This document shows positions 16,297 through 24,832 of a stretch of DNA of 64,000 bases, in pieces. The position numbers and the translations under genes are program-made. The DNA is from Acidimicrobiales bacterium. Its GTDB lineage: Bacteria; Actinomycetota; Acidimicrobiia; Acidimicrobiales; MedAcidi-G1. Position 1 is the stretch's first letter; every line of letters starts with the position of its first letter. The stretch lies in the NCBI GenBank assembly GCA_014237715.1, contig JAAZZG010000004.1, positions 140,754 to 204,753 of the forward strand, in the 5' to 3' direction. The notes beneath the pieces were generated by a model that ran no database searches, was not told the DNA's origin, and saw only the letters and a program-made list of their open reading frames with translations.

Positions 16297-17471
16297 CCAC
16301 CATGGACCTCGACTTCACACCCGGCCAGATGGCCTTCCGTGACGAGGTGCGGGGCTGGCTGGCCGAAAACCTCCCCGCCGAACCGCTTCCCTCCCTGGAC
16401 ACCCCGGAGGGATTTGAGCTCCACCGCGAATGGGAGGGCGTGCTGCACGAGGCTCGCTGGTCGGTGGTGGCGTGGCCCGAGGCCTACGGCGGTCGGGACG
16501 CCGGCCTCGTGGAGTGGCTGCTGTTCGAAGAGGAGTACTACCGGTCGGGCGCACCGGGTCGGGTCAACACCAACGGGATCAGCCTCCTGGGGCCGACCCT
16601 GTACGCCTTCGGGACGGCGAAACAACAGGACCGCTTCCTGCCCCGGATGGCCTCCGGAGAGGAGATCTGGGCCCAGGGCTGGTCGGAGCCCGACTCGGGA
16701 AGCGACCTGGCGTCCATCTCCACCAAGGGCATCCGCGACGGTGAGTGGTTCGTGCTGGACGGTCAGAAGACGTGGTGTTCGCGTGGCGCATGGGCCGATT
16801 GGATGTTCTGCATCGTGCGGACCGACCCCGACTCCGAACGCCACCGCGGCCTCTCGTACCTGTTGGTACCAGCCGACGCCGAAGGCCTCGAGCGGCGTCC
16901 GGTCGGTCGTCTCGACGGCGAGCCGGCGTTCGCCGAACTGTTCTTCGACGGGTGCCGGGTGCACGAGTCGAACCTCCTGGGCGGCGAGGGTGAGGGTTGG
17001 AACGTCGCCATGGCCACCACGTCCAGCGAGCGGGGCCTGAACCTCCGGGCGCCCGGCCGATTCCTGGCCGCAGCGGACCGTCTGGCCGACCTCTACCGTG
17101 AGTTGTTGGAGACAGGATCTTCCGACGAGGGCCTGTTGGACGAGGTGGTCCGGGCATGGATCGGCGCACAGGCCTACCGGTGGCAGACGTACCGCACGGC
17201 CGCCCACCTGACGGGCGGTGGCGAACTGGGTGCGGCATCGTCGATGGGCAAGGTCTTCTGGTCCGAGTTGGACGTCGAGTTGCACGCCACAGCGCTGCGC
17301 CTGCTCGGTGAGCGGGGCGAGCTGGTCGACGCGCCGGCCGGACCGGAATTGCCGGGGGCCGACTGGATGTCGGGCTACCTGTTCAGCTTGTCGGGTCCGA
17401 TCTACGCCGGCACCAACGAGATCCAGCGCAACATCATCGCCGAGCGGGTGCTCGGCCTCCCTCGGAAGTAG
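16293..17471 (+). CDS. Acyl-CoA dehydrogenase, FadE31/IpdE1-like subunit
   Basis: A 392-residue ACAD with all three domains: N-terminal helical part, the WAQGWSEPDSGSDLAS flavin/substrate segment, the GQKTWCSRGAWADWM beta-domain and the C-terminal PIYAGTNEIQRNIIAERVLGL stretch that binds FAD in the tetramer. It resembles the larger subunit (FadE31) of the heteromeric steroid ACADs that dehydrogenate ring-derived CoA thioesters. The GTG start overlaps the ipdC stop; an ATG at 16302 is an alternative. The smaller partner follows 10 nt downstream. Confidence 0.85.
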   Translation: MTTMDLDFTPGQMAFRDEVRGWLAENLPAEPLPSLDTPEGFELHREWEGVLHEARWSVVAWPEAYGGRDAGLVEWLLFEEEYYRSGAPGRVNTNGISLLGPTLYAFGTAKQQDRFLPRMASGEEIWAQGWSEPDSGSDLASISTKGIRDGEWFVLDGQKTWCSRGAWADWMFCIVRTDPDSERHRGLSYLLVPADAEGLERRPVGRLDGEPAFAELFFDGCRVHESNLLGGEGEGWNVAMATTSSERGLNLRAPGRFLAAADRLADLYRELLETGSSDEGLLDEVVRAWIGAQAYRWQTYRTAAHLTGGGELGAASSMGKVFWSELDVELHATALRLLGERGELVDAPAGPELPGADWMSGYLFSLSGPIYAGTNEIQRNIIAERVLGLPRK

Positions 17472-17481
17472 CGGCACCACT

Positions 17482-18546
17482 ATGGACTTCACGCTGGGCG
17501 GGGACCGGACGCTATTCGCGGAGACCCTGCGAAACATTCTCGACGACGTCTGCACCGCAGACGCCGTCCGGGCCTCGTGGAATGACCCGGCGGGGGCCGT
17601 CGACGGGCTCTGGGCGACATTGGCCGAGACTGGCGTCCTGGGACTCGCCGCGCCCGAGGCCCATGGTGGTCTGGGGATGGACGAGGTCGACCAGGTGCTC
17701 CTGCTTGAGGAACTGGGCCGGGCGGCCTGCCCGGACCCGGTGGTCGAACACTCAGCGGTCGCCGTGCCGTTGCTCCGTGACCTGGCATCCACCGCCCTGC
17801 AGGAGGAGTGGCTGGGCCGGGCCGTCGAGGGTTCGGCGGTGCTCACCGCCGGCTCGCCGGCTGGCGACCCAGGGCGGCCTCTGGTGTTGGCTGGTGCTCG
17901 GGCGGACCTGGTGATCCTCGTCGTCGACGGAGCGCTCCACGCCGTACCGGCCGCCTCGGTCTCGGGTCAGGCTCGCTACAGCGTCGACGGCTCCCGACGC
18001 CTGACCGAGGTCATCGTGGACGTATCGGCCGACACCCTGGTATCCGTCGATCCTGAGGCCGTGTCCGCGCTGTGGGACCGGGGTTCTTGGGCCGCGGCGG
18101 CTCAGGCCGTGGGGGTGGCCCAGCGGCTGCTCGACCTGACGGTGGCCTACGTGTCCGAACGGGAGCAGTTCGGTCGACCGGTCGGAGTGAACCAGGCCGT
18201 CAAGCACCACTGTTCGAACATGGCCATCGCCATTGAGTTCGCCCGCCCCATGGTGCAGACCGCCGCCTGGGCACTTTCCACCGGTCGGATGCCGGAAGGG
18301 ACAGTGCCACCGGGGGCGACCGACGGCGGTCCGTCGACCGCGGCGTCCATGGCCAAGGCCCTGGCATCAGAAGCCGTCGACCTCGCCTGCCGCTCGGCGC
18401 TGCAGTGCCACGGAGCCATCGGCTACACGATCGAATACGACCTGCAGCTCTGGTTGAAGCGGGGCTGGGCCCTATCCGCGTCGTGGGGCGATGCCCGCCG
18501 CCACCGTCGTCGTATCGCTCACGGTCTGGGACTGGTCTCCGCATGA
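17482..18546 (+). CDS. Acyl-CoA dehydrogenase, FadE32/IpdE2-like subunit
   Basis: A 354-residue divergent ACAD. The N-terminal LFAETLRNILDD and GVLGLAAPEAHGG, the VSEREQFGRPVGVNQAVKHH segment and the CHGAIGYTIEYDLQLWLKRG C-terminus are typical, but the central FAD-binding segment (the WxxTEPxxGSD type) is missing. Loss of part of the flavin site in one subunit is a hallmark of the heteromeric alpha2-beta2 steroid ACADs. Residues near 280 hold a Pro/Gly-rich insertion (RMPEGTVPPGATDGGPS). With the preceding gene it probably makes one enzyme for the steroid C/D-ring propionate remnant. Confidence 0.82.
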   Translation: MDFTLGGDRTLFAETLRNILDDVCTADAVRASWNDPAGAVDGLWATLAETGVLGLAAPEAHGGLGMDEVDQVLLLEELGRAACPDPVVEHSAVAVPLLRDLASTALQEEWLGRAVEGSAVLTAGSPAGDPGRPLVLAGARADLVILVVDGALHAVPAASVSGQARYSVDGSRRLTEVIVDVSADTLVSVDPEAVSALWDRGSWAAAAQAVGVAQRLLDLTVAYVSEREQFGRPVGVNQAVKHHCSNMAIAIEFARPMVQTAAWALSTGRMPEGTVPPGATDGGPSTAASMAKALASEAVDLACRSALQCHGAIGYTIEYDLQLWLKRGWALSASWGDARRHRRRIAHGLGLVSA

Positions 18547-18556
18547 CGGCCCAGCG

Positions 18557-19240
18557 ATGACGGCGTCGCCTGATGATTCCTGTCGGGAGGCCGGCGTTGA
18601 CCTGGCCGACGAGGTGCGGGCTCTGGTCGCTGATGTGAATCGCCTCGCTCCCGGTGTCGACGGCCTTTTGGAGGCTCGTCGGTTGGTGTCCGAGGCCCGA
18701 CAGATGCTCGAGGGTCCGGTGCGCCGCCGTTGGTACGAGGTTCCGGTCGATGAGATCGACGAGGACTTGGAAGCCCGGTTGCGGACCGAAGCGGGCGACC
18801 ACAGTCTCTTCCGGGGTCGCCGCAACCCCTTGGCGCCGCCACTGGTGGTGTCCAGCGAATCCGACGATGACGGCCCTTTCGTGACGGGCTCGGTCCGTCT
18901 CGACCGATGCCGGGAGGGGCCACCGGAACGCCTCCACGGTGGTTATCTGGCCGGTCTGTTCGATGACGTGCTGAGCGGAGTCCCATCGCTCGTTGACATG
19001 GGGCCGACGGTCACGGCCCGACTGGCCATCCGTTACCGACGCGCCACGCCGCTCGACGTCGACCTCCGGTTCGAGGCGCGGGTGGTTCGTCATTCCGGAC
19101 GGCGCCTGGTGGCTCGTGCACGCTGCGTGGCCCCCGGCGGGGACCGGGCGACGGCCGAGGCCGAGGCACTCTTCGTAGCCGTGCCGGCCCGCTCCCAGGA
19201 AGGGCGTCCCGGGGAGGGCAGCCTCCGGGGGGACGGGTGA
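18557..19240 (+). CDS. Hotdog-fold thioesterase (PaaI-like), longer form
   Basis: A 227-residue protein. The C-terminal 130 residues carry the hotdog pattern: ERLHGGYLAGLFDDVLSG (HGG motif and hot-dog helix), then MGPTVTARLAIRYRRATPLDVDL. The N-terminal 75 residues are an acidic helical extension. Such enzymes hydrolyse acyl-CoA esters. Placement 10 nt after the ACAD pair suggests it releases CoA from a dead-end steroid or fatty intermediate; this is inference. The ATG at 18557 is preferred over a start at 18491, which would overlap the previous gene. Its stop overlaps the GTG of the phosphatase gene. Confidence 0.75.
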   Translation: MTASPDDSCREAGVDLADEVRALVADVNRLAPGVDGLLEARRLVSEARQMLEGPVRRRWYEVPVDEIDEDLEARLRTEAGDHSLFRGRRNPLAPPLVVSSESDDDGPFVTGSVRLDRCREGPPERLHGGYLAGLFDDVLSGVPSLVDMGPTVTARLAIRYRRATPLDVDLRFEARVVRHSGRRLVARARCVAPGGDRATAEAEALFVAVPARSQEGRPGEGSLRGDG

Positions 19241-19755
19241 CTCAGCCCACTGTCCTGTTCCTGTGCACGGGCAACGCTGCCCGGTCAGTCATGGCCCGGG
19301 CGATGTTCGCCGAGCGGGCCCCCGACTGGCGGGCCGTGGGTGCGGGCACGCTGGTGTTCGAGGGGCTTCCCATGAGCCAACGGACCCGCAACGCGCTGGC
19401 CGACCACGGTCTGGCCGACCCTGATCACCGGAGTCGACAGTTCGGCGCCGACCACGAGGATGCGGACCTCGTGGTGACCATGGAGCCCTCGCACGTAGCC
19501 TGGATTCGTCGAAATCACCCCGAGGTGGCTGGGCGGACGGCATCGTTGCCCCGACTGGTTCGTGACCTTCCAGTGGGCGATGCCGCCGACCTGGCGGCCC
19601 GGGTGGAGGCGTTGGCCCTGGCCGAGGTGGAGGTCGGCGACTGGGAAGAGGTCGTCGATCCTGCGTCAGGTGAACAGGTCGACTTCGATGTCTGCGCGGC
19701 GACGCTCAGCGCCCTCGTCGACACCCTGGTGGATCGCCTGGGCCCCTGCAGGTGA
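19237..19755 (+). CDS. Low-molecular-weight protein tyrosine phosphatase / arsenate reductase-like
   Basis: A 172-residue LMW-PTP fold protein. The P-loop CTGNAARS (Cx5R) is at residues 10-17, directly after the first strand, as in both LMW phosphatases and thioredoxin-coupled arsenate reductases. The C-terminal catalytic Asp-Pro of LMW-PTPs is probably VVDPASG. The additional redox cysteines of ArsC are not in the usual place; a Cys occurs near residue 154 only. It could dephosphorylate proteins or act on a mycothiol/arsenate adduct, and the family does not settle this. It is joined to its neighbours by GTGA overlaps on both sides. Confidence 0.72.
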   Translation: MTQPTVLFLCTGNAARSVMARAMFAERAPDWRAVGAGTLVFEGLPMSQRTRNALADHGLADPDHRSRQFGADHEDADLVVTMEPSHVAWIRRNHPEVAGRTASLPRLVRDLPVGDAADLAARVEALALAEVEVGDWEEVVDPASGEQVDFDVCAATLSALVDTLVDRLGPCR

Positions 19756-20468
19756 ACGCCTCGGCGATCCTTCTGTGGCGCATGCCGTCCCACCGGCGGG
19801 ACGGCTTCCTACTGGCTGCAGCCTGCTTCCTTATCGGCATCACCTTCGGCGTGTTCGCCGACTCCTCGGGCCTGGGGCTCGGCCAGGCCGCGGCGCTCTC
19901 GGTCTTCACCTTCACCGGGGCCTCGCAGTTCGCCCTCCTCTCGGTGGTGGCCGGTGGCGGGACGGCAGTCGCCGCGGTGGGTGGTGCCCTACTGATCGGC
20001 GCCCGCAACGGCCTGTACGGACCGTCGATCGCTCCGCTGCTTCAAGGTGGGCGTGTCCGTCGGGCCTTATCGGCCCATTTTGTAATCGACGAGACCACGG
20101 CCATGGCCACCGCTCAGGATGATCCGACGCTGGCCCGGGAGGCCTTCTGGACTACCGGCCTCTGGCTATTCGCCTTCTGGAACGTCGGGACGGTGCTGGG
20201 CGTGGTGGCCGGCAGCGCATTGGACGATCCGGGGGCGCTCGGTCTGGACGCAGCGTTCCCGGCAGCCTTCGTGGCGCTGCTGGTCCCGCATCTGCGGACT
20301 CGTCCGGGTCAGGTCACCGCCCTGTTGGGTGGTGCCATCGCGCTGGTGGCCACACCGGTCGCAGCAGCGGGGCTGCCCATGCTCCTCGCAGCGTTAGCCG
20401 TCCCCGTCGGGATGTCGTTGCAGCGTCGGGCGATCCGTAGCCGGACGAGCGGCCGAGGCATGCCGTGA
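19752..20468 (+). CDS. azlC: AzlC family branched-chain amino acid exporter subunit
   Basis: A 238-residue membrane protein with about six hydrophobic segments and the AzlC-type start GFLLAAACFLIGITFGVFA, followed by FTFTGASQFALLSVV and HFVIDETTAMA. AzlC and AzlD together form an exporter for branched-chain amino acids and analogues. The small partner azlD follows with a 4-nt overlap. It is not close to the leucine genes at 27-33 kb but may relate to amino acid overflow. It overlaps the phosphatase stop through GTGA. Confidence 0.88.
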   Translation: MNASAILLWRMPSHRRDGFLLAAACFLIGITFGVFADSSGLGLGQAAALSVFTFTGASQFALLSVVAGGGTAVAAVGGALLIGARNGLYGPSIAPLLQGGRVRRALSAHFVIDETTAMATAQDDPTLAREAFWTTGLWLFAFWNVGTVLGVVAGSALDDPGALGLDAAFPAAFVALLVPHLRTRPGQVTALLGGAIALVATPVAAAGLPMLLAALAVPVGMSLQRRAIRSRTSGRGMP

Positions 20469-20761
20469 GTTGGGCGGCCATCCTCACCCTGTCCGGAGGG
20501 TGCTACCTCGCCAAGTTGACCGGGGTGATGGCGGGGGACCGCTTCGCCACAGTGCTGGCGCCAGTGACGACGCTGTTACCGGCTGCCCTTTTCTCAGCCA
20601 TCGTCGTGCTCATGACGGTGGCCGACGATTCCACCCTGGTGATCGATGCCCGCCTGGCCGGAGTGGCGGTGGCCATCGTGGCCGTCATCCGTCGGGCACC
20701 GTTCGCAGTCGTGGTGGCACTGGCCATGTTGGCCACCGCGGGGATCCGTCTCCTGAGCTGA
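20465..20761 (+). CDS. azlD: AzlD family small membrane subunit
   Basis: A 98-residue protein with three to four hydrophobic helices, matching AzlD in size and layout: LSGGCYLAKLTGVM at the start, VTTLLPAALFSAIVVLM in the middle, and a final AVVVALAMLATAGIRLL helix. It partners AzlC in export of branched-chain amino acids. GTG start overlapping the azlC stop supports coupled translation. Confidence 0.85.
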   Translation: MSWAAILTLSGGCYLAKLTGVMAGDRFATVLAPVTTLLPAALFSAIVVLMTVADDSTLVIDARLAGVAVAIVAVIRRAPFAVVVALAMLATAGIRLLS

Positions 20762-20844
20762 TCGGACCGCGACCGGAACTAGTTCCCGACGCGCGGCGCC
20801 CTGCCACGACAGGTGCTTCCCGTCGGTCTACGTTCATCAACGTG

Positions 20845-21564
20845 ATGGCCGGACCGAAGAAGGAACCGGGAACGGACCCGGTGGAGGTCGCTGACGTCTC
20901 CGGTATCTCGGCGTCCGTGCGGCGGTCGTTGCTCCTGCCCCGGCCCCGGTGGCGTGGGGTCATGCACCGATTGGCCGTGCCGTGCTCCCTAGCGGGAGGT
21001 GTCGTGCTGGTGGCCTCAGCTTCGGGGGGGCGCGACCGGACGGGTGCCGCGGTGTTCGTCATGGGTGCCGTGTTGATGTTCTCGGCCAGCAGCCTCGTCC
21101 ACCTGCGCCGCTGGTCGATCCCCACGTGGGAGGTCCTGTTCCGCATCGACCACGGTGCGATCTTCGTCCTCATAGCGGCCAGCGCCACCCCGATCGGGTT
21201 GAGCGCACTCGATGGCCGGTCGGCCACCCTGCTGCTCTGGGCGGTGTGGATCGGTGCCGCGGTCGGCGTCGGAGTCCGAGTGCTGCCGTTTCATCCGCCG
21301 AAGGGCCTAATGAACACCTTGTTCATCGTCCTGGGCTGGGTGCCCATCGTGGTGGCGCCCGACCTGATCCGGGCCCTGAGCCTCACCGAACTGCTCCTGG
21401 TGGTCGCCGAGGGACTCCTGTACAGCGGCGGTGCATTGATGTTGGGAGCCCGCTGGCCTGATCCGTCGCCCGAGGTGTTCGGCTACCACGAGGTCTGGCA
21501 CACGCTGGTGACCATCGCGGTGGCGCTCCACTTCGTGGTGGTGGGCCTCCTCGTCGCCGGATGA
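20845..21564 (+). CDS. Hemolysin III family membrane protein
   Basis: A 239-residue protein with seven predicted membrane segments and the Hly-III/AdipoR-type features: an N-terminal HRLAVPCSLAGGVVLV helix, SASSLVHLRRW with the conserved Ser and His, RIDHGAIFVLIAASATP with the conserved Asp-His, and EVWHTLVTIAVALHF at the C-terminus. These His and Asp residues form the metal site of the PAQR superfamily. The cellular role in bacteria is not settled (membrane homeostasis has been proposed). An 80-nt gap separates it from azlD. Its stop overlaps the ATG of the lipoprotein gene. Confidence 0.88.
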   Translation: MAGPKKEPGTDPVEVADVSGISASVRRSLLLPRPRWRGVMHRLAVPCSLAGGVVLVASASGGRDRTGAAVFVMGAVLMFSASSLVHLRRWSIPTWEVLFRIDHGAIFVLIAASATPIGLSALDGRSATLLLWAVWIGAAVGVGVRVLPFHPPKGLMNTLFIVLGWVPIVVAPDLIRALSLTELLLVVAEGLLYSGGALMLGARWPDPSPEVFGYHEVWHTLVTIAVALHFVVVGLLVAG

Positions 21565-21986
21565 CCCGGACGCACCGTGGGGCCGCCCGGAATAGGCGAC
21601 TCCGCGTGGTGGTCGCCCTCTCGGTGGTTGCCCTCTCAGTGGCTGGCCTGGTGACGGGCTGTGGGGACGAGCCGGTCTCCGATCCCCGGCGGGCCACCAC
21701 GTGCGCCGGGCTGGTGGAGGCCGGCCGGGTCACCGCGGAAGCGGTGCTCGACCTCCTCGGTGACCGGTCGCTGGCCGACCTGATGGAGGACGACCCCGAC
21801 GAGCCATTCGCCGAGGTGGACCGCGTCCTCCGGGCCGAGGCGTTCGCCGAGCGGGCCGAGGCACTGGGTTGTGGTGCAGCGGAACTCGTCCGGCGGGCCT
21901 GCACCTCCTATCAGGGACTCTCTGCCCAGGCCCGGGGTGAGGCGGGCCGGGAGTTCCTGGCCCCCTACTTCGCGGCCTGTGACTGA
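21561..21986 (+). CDS. Small lipoprotein of unknown function
   Basis: A 141-residue protein with an Arg-rich N-terminus, a hydrophobic helix (VVVALSVVALSVAGLV) and lipobox VTGC, placing the lipidated Cys at residue 34. The mature part is acidic and mainly helical, with four further cysteines in CAG, LGCGA, RACTSY and AACD that could form two disulfides. I do not recognise the family. It lies in the run from hemolysin III to the carboxylase, and its start overlaps the upstream stop. Confidence 0.65.
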   Translation: MTRTHRGAARNRRLRVVVALSVVALSVAGLVTGCGDEPVSDPRRATTCAGLVEAGRVTAEAVLDLLGDRSLADLMEDDPDEPFAEVDRVLRAEAFAERAEALGCGAAELVRRACTSYQGLSAQARGEAGREFLAPYFAACD

Positions 21987-22005
21987 TCTGGGCGAGACTG
22001 GGCTG

Positions 22006-23526
22006 GTGACGACCGACCCCGACGCCTGGGAGCCCCTGCTCGACGACCTCCACGGGCGACGCACGGCTGCCAGGGCCATGGGTGGCAAGGATCGTCTGGC
22101 CCGACACCGTGACAAGGATGGCGGTGATCGACTCGACGCCCGGGCCCGGATCGACTACCTGCTCGACGATGGCTCGTTCCGCGAGATCGGCACGCTGGTC
22201 GAACCCCCGGGCGACGTCGCTCCGGCCGACGGGATCGTCACCGGATCGGGGACCATTGACGGCCGGCCCGTGATGATCGGCTCCGAGGACTTCACCGTGC
22301 TGGGAGGTTCCATCGGCTCGGGGAGCACTGCCAAGCGGTACCGCATTGCAGAGTTGGCCGAGCGGGACCGGATGCCGCTGGTCATGTTGTTGGAGGGCGC
22401 CGGTCACAGGCCTCCGGGTACTGGTGTCGAACCGGGTCGTGTACCGACCGATCTGCATCAGCAGGCCCGACTCTCCGGCCGTGTTCCACTGGTGACCGGC
22501 ATCCTGGGTCCGTCGGCCGGCCACGGTGCGCTGGTGGCGCCCTTGTCGGACTACTCGGTCATGACCCGCGACGCCGCGGTGTTCACCGCCGGGCCGCCCG
22601 TGGTGAAGTCCGCCCTGGGCGAGGACGTCTCGGCTGACGAACTGGGCGGTCCGGACGTGGCGGTGGCCAGCGGCCTCGTCCATGACGTTGCCGAGTCCGA
22701 TCGTGATGCCCTGGACCGGATCGCGACATGGCTGTCGTTCTTCCCGACCAGTGCCTGGTCGTACCCGCTGCGCCGCGAGGGTGGCGACACCTGCCGCCGG
22801 GCGGTGGACGAACTCGTGGACCTGATTCCCCGGCGGTCCACCCGCGGCTACGACATTCGGCCGGTCATCGAGCGCCTCATGGACGACGGCGAGTTCGTCG
22901 AGATCCAGGCCGGGTTTGGTGCATCCATCGTCTGTGGACTGGCCCACCTCGGGGGAGACCCGGTGGCCGTGGTGGCCAACCAGCCGGCGGTGCGGGCCGG
23001 CACCATTGACGTGGCGGCCGCCGACAAGGCGGCCCACTTCATCCAGGTGGCCGACTCGTTCCACCTGCCGCTGGTCTTCCTGACCGACAACCCCGGAGTG
23101 TTGGCCGGTACAGCCTCGGAACGGGCCGGGATCCTGCGGGCCGGTGCCCGGATGTTCGCCGCCCAGACCCAAGCCCGCACGGTCAAGGTCCAAGCCACCC
23201 TCCGCAAGGCCTACGGGTTCGGTTCCCTGGCCATGTCGATGGTTTCCTTTGACGGACAGACAGTGTCGGTCGCCCTCCCGGGGGTGACCCTGGGGGCCAT
23301 GGGTGCCCGTAGCGCGGGCGAAGCGGTGGGCGCCGACGAGGCGACCGCGGAGGCCATCTCGAAGGCTGAGGCCAACGCCGTCTACCGCTCGGCGTCCCGA
23401 TTGGGCTTTGACGAGGTGGTGGCGCCGGGCGAGTTGCGAGACGTCCTGCTGGATGCCGTGGCACGTGGGGTGTCCCGACGCCAGAAGGCTGCTGAGCCCA
23501 CCGCCCGGACGGCCATCACTCCCTGA
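22006..23526 (+). CDS. Acyl-CoA carboxylase carboxyltransferase subunit (AccD/PccB type)
   Basis: A 506-residue carboxyltransferase of the propionyl-/acetyl-CoA carboxylase beta family, made of the two crotonase-fold domains. Visible are RARIDYLLDDGSFREIG at the start, ADGIVTGSGTIDGRPV, and in the second half YDIRPVIERLMDDGEFVEIQ and ADKAAHFIQVADSFHLPLVFLTDNPG. It transfers carboxyl from carboxybiotin to an acyl-CoA. The biotin carboxylase/BCCP partner is not in this window. At the usually Gly-rich acyl-CoA oxyanion site the sequence reads LLEGAGHRPP, which is less canonical. Two GTG starts are possible (21979, 22006); the later avoids overlap with the lipoprotein gene. Confidence 0.88.
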   Translation: MTTDPDAWEPLLDDLHGRRTAARAMGGKDRLARHRDKDGGDRLDARARIDYLLDDGSFREIGTLVEPPGDVAPADGIVTGSGTIDGRPVMIGSEDFTVLGGSIGSGSTAKRYRIAELAERDRMPLVMLLEGAGHRPPGTGVEPGRVPTDLHQQARLSGRVPLVTGILGPSAGHGALVAPLSDYSVMTRDAAVFTAGPPVVKSALGEDVSADELGGPDVAVASGLVHDVAESDRDALDRIATWLSFFPTSAWSYPLRREGGDTCRRAVDELVDLIPRRSTRGYDIRPVIERLMDDGEFVEIQAGFGASIVCGLAHLGGDPVAVVANQPAVRAGTIDVAAADKAAHFIQVADSFHLPLVFLTDNPGVLAGTASERAGILRAGARMFAAQTQARTVKVQATLRKAYGFGSLAMSMVSFDGQTVSVALPGVTLGAMGARSAGEAVGADEATAEAISKAEANAVYRSASRLGFDEVVAPGELRDVLLDAVARGVSRRQKAAEPTARTAITP

Positions 23527-23568
23527 TCGCCAGATCCGGATGATCGGCAATATCCGGTCGGGATCAGG
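23522..23568 (+). terminator. Imperfect hairpin after carboxyltransferase gene
   Basis: Outer arms CCTGATC (23522-23528) and GATCAGG (23562-23568) and inner arms CCGGA (23536-23540) and TCCGG (23553-23557) can form an interrupted stem that includes the stop codon. There is no T run after it, so termination would be of the U-less type often proposed for high-GC genomes. It may instead be an operator for the aminotransferase gene. Confidence 0.35.
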
Positions 23569-23628
23569 TTCTCGAGATGGCAGGCTGGCCCAGTCTCGGA
23601 ACCGTCCCGTACCTCCCCAGGAAGACCC

Positions 23629-24828
23629 ATGAGCATCGAACGCCTTTCTCGCCGCATCACCGCCATCGCCGAATCGGCCACCATGGCCGTCGATTCCAAG
23701 GCCAAGGCCCTGAAGGCGGCTGGTGAGCCGGTCATCGGGTTTGGTGCCGGCGAGCCGGACTTCGCCACGCCTGACCACATCGTGGCCGCCGCGGTGGCCG
23801 CCTGTCAGGACCCGACCAGTCACAAGTACACCCCGGCCGGTGGCCTCCCTGCCCTCAAGGAGGCCCTGGTCGACAAGACTGAGCGGGACTCCGGCTGGCG
23901 CCCTGAGGCAGCGCGGATCCTCGTCACCAACGGCGGAAAGCACGCCGTGTACAACACGTGCGCCGCAGTGCTGAACCCCGGCGACGAGGTGCTCCTCCCG
24001 GCGCCCTACTGGACGACCTACCCGGAGTCCATTGCCCTGGCCGGCGCCACGCCCGTGCCCCTGTCGACCGACACCGACTCGGGTTTCCGAGTCACCGTCG
24101 ACCAGTTGGAGGCAGCCCGCACCCCGAACACCAAGGCGTTGTTCTTCGTGTCTCCGTCCAACCCGACGGGGGCCGTCTACCCGGCGGACGAGATCACCGC
24201 CATCGGCCGTTGGGCCGTCGAGCACGGCATCTGGGTGTTTGCCGACGAGATCTACGAGCACCTGACCTACGACGACCACGTGCATTATTCGATGCGGGCA
24301 CTCGTCCCCGAGATCGACAGCCACTTCGTAGCCATCAACGGCGTGGCCAAGACCTACGCCATGACCGGATGGCGGACCGGATGGATGATCGGACCGACCG
24401 ACCTGATCAAGGCGGCTGGCAACCTCCAGTCGCACGCCACCAGCAACGTGGCCAACGTATCCCAGCGCGCCGCGCTGGCTGCCGTCTCCGGCGACCTCAC
24501 GGCCGTCGACGAGATGCGGGCGTCGTTCGATCGTCGCCGCCGGACCATGACCGACATGCTCCGGGCCATCGACGGGGTCGACCTGCTTACGCCCCAAGGC
24601 GCCTTCTACGCCTTCCCCGACCTGACGGCCTTCCTCGGCCGGGAGATTGGTGGGCGGGTCCCCACCACCACGTCGGCGTTGGCGGCCATCATCCTCGACG
24701 AGGCCAAGGTGGCCATCGTGCCGGGCGAGGCATTCGGGGCTCCCGGCTACGCCCGACTGTCGTTCGCTCTGGGTGACGACGATCTGGTCGAAGGTCTGAC
24801 CCGGATCGGCAACCTGCTGGCCGGTTGA
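23629..24828 (+). CDS. Class I aminotransferase (aspartate/aromatic type)
   Basis: A 399-residue fold-type I PLP enzyme. Family motifs are [14 protein letters not shown] (substrate Gly-Glu-Pro), [22 protein letters not shown], the PLP-contacting FADEIYEHL and [16 protein letters not shown] with the Schiff-base Lys at about 240. It belongs to the Ib subgroup of aspartate aminotransferases, which can also accept aromatic or prephenate substrates. A purine-rich AGGAAG site lies 5 nt upstream of the ATG, so this is a classical led transcript or an internal operon gene. The S9 peptidase gene follows 4 nt later. Confidence 0.92.
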   Translation: MSIERLSRRITAIAESATMAVDSKAKALKAAGEPVIGFGAGEPDFATPDHIVAAAVAACQDPTSHKYTPAGGLPALKEALVDKTERDSGWRPEAARILVTNGGKHAVYNTCAAVLNPGDEVLLPAPYWTTYPESIALAGATPVPLSTDTDSGFRVTVDQLEAARTPNTKALFFVSPSNPTGAVYPADEITAIGRWAVEHGIWVFADEIYEHLTYDDHVHYSMRALVPEIDSHFVAINGVAKTYAMTGWRTGWMIGPTDLIKAAGNLQSHATSNVANVSQRAALAAVSGDLTAVDEMRASFDRRRRTMTDMLRAIDGVDLLTPQGAFYAFPDLTAFLGREIGGRVPTTTSALAAIILDEAKVAIVPGEAFGAPGYARLSFALGDDDLVEGLTRIGNLLAG

Positions 24829-24832
24829 TCTG

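Noticed and set aside
16170..17846. Minus-strand open frame of about 560 codons
   Set aside because: Antisense to the acyl-CoA dehydrogenase genes; no start signal or domain; a shadow of high-GC coding.
21730..24597. Very long minus-strand open frame (about 950 codons)
   Set aside because: It lies antisense to the carboxyltransferase and aminotransferase genes, both with clear family motifs. The GC-rich third positions of the sense genes produce such antisense frames, and its composition (Gly/Arg/His-rich) is not protein-like.
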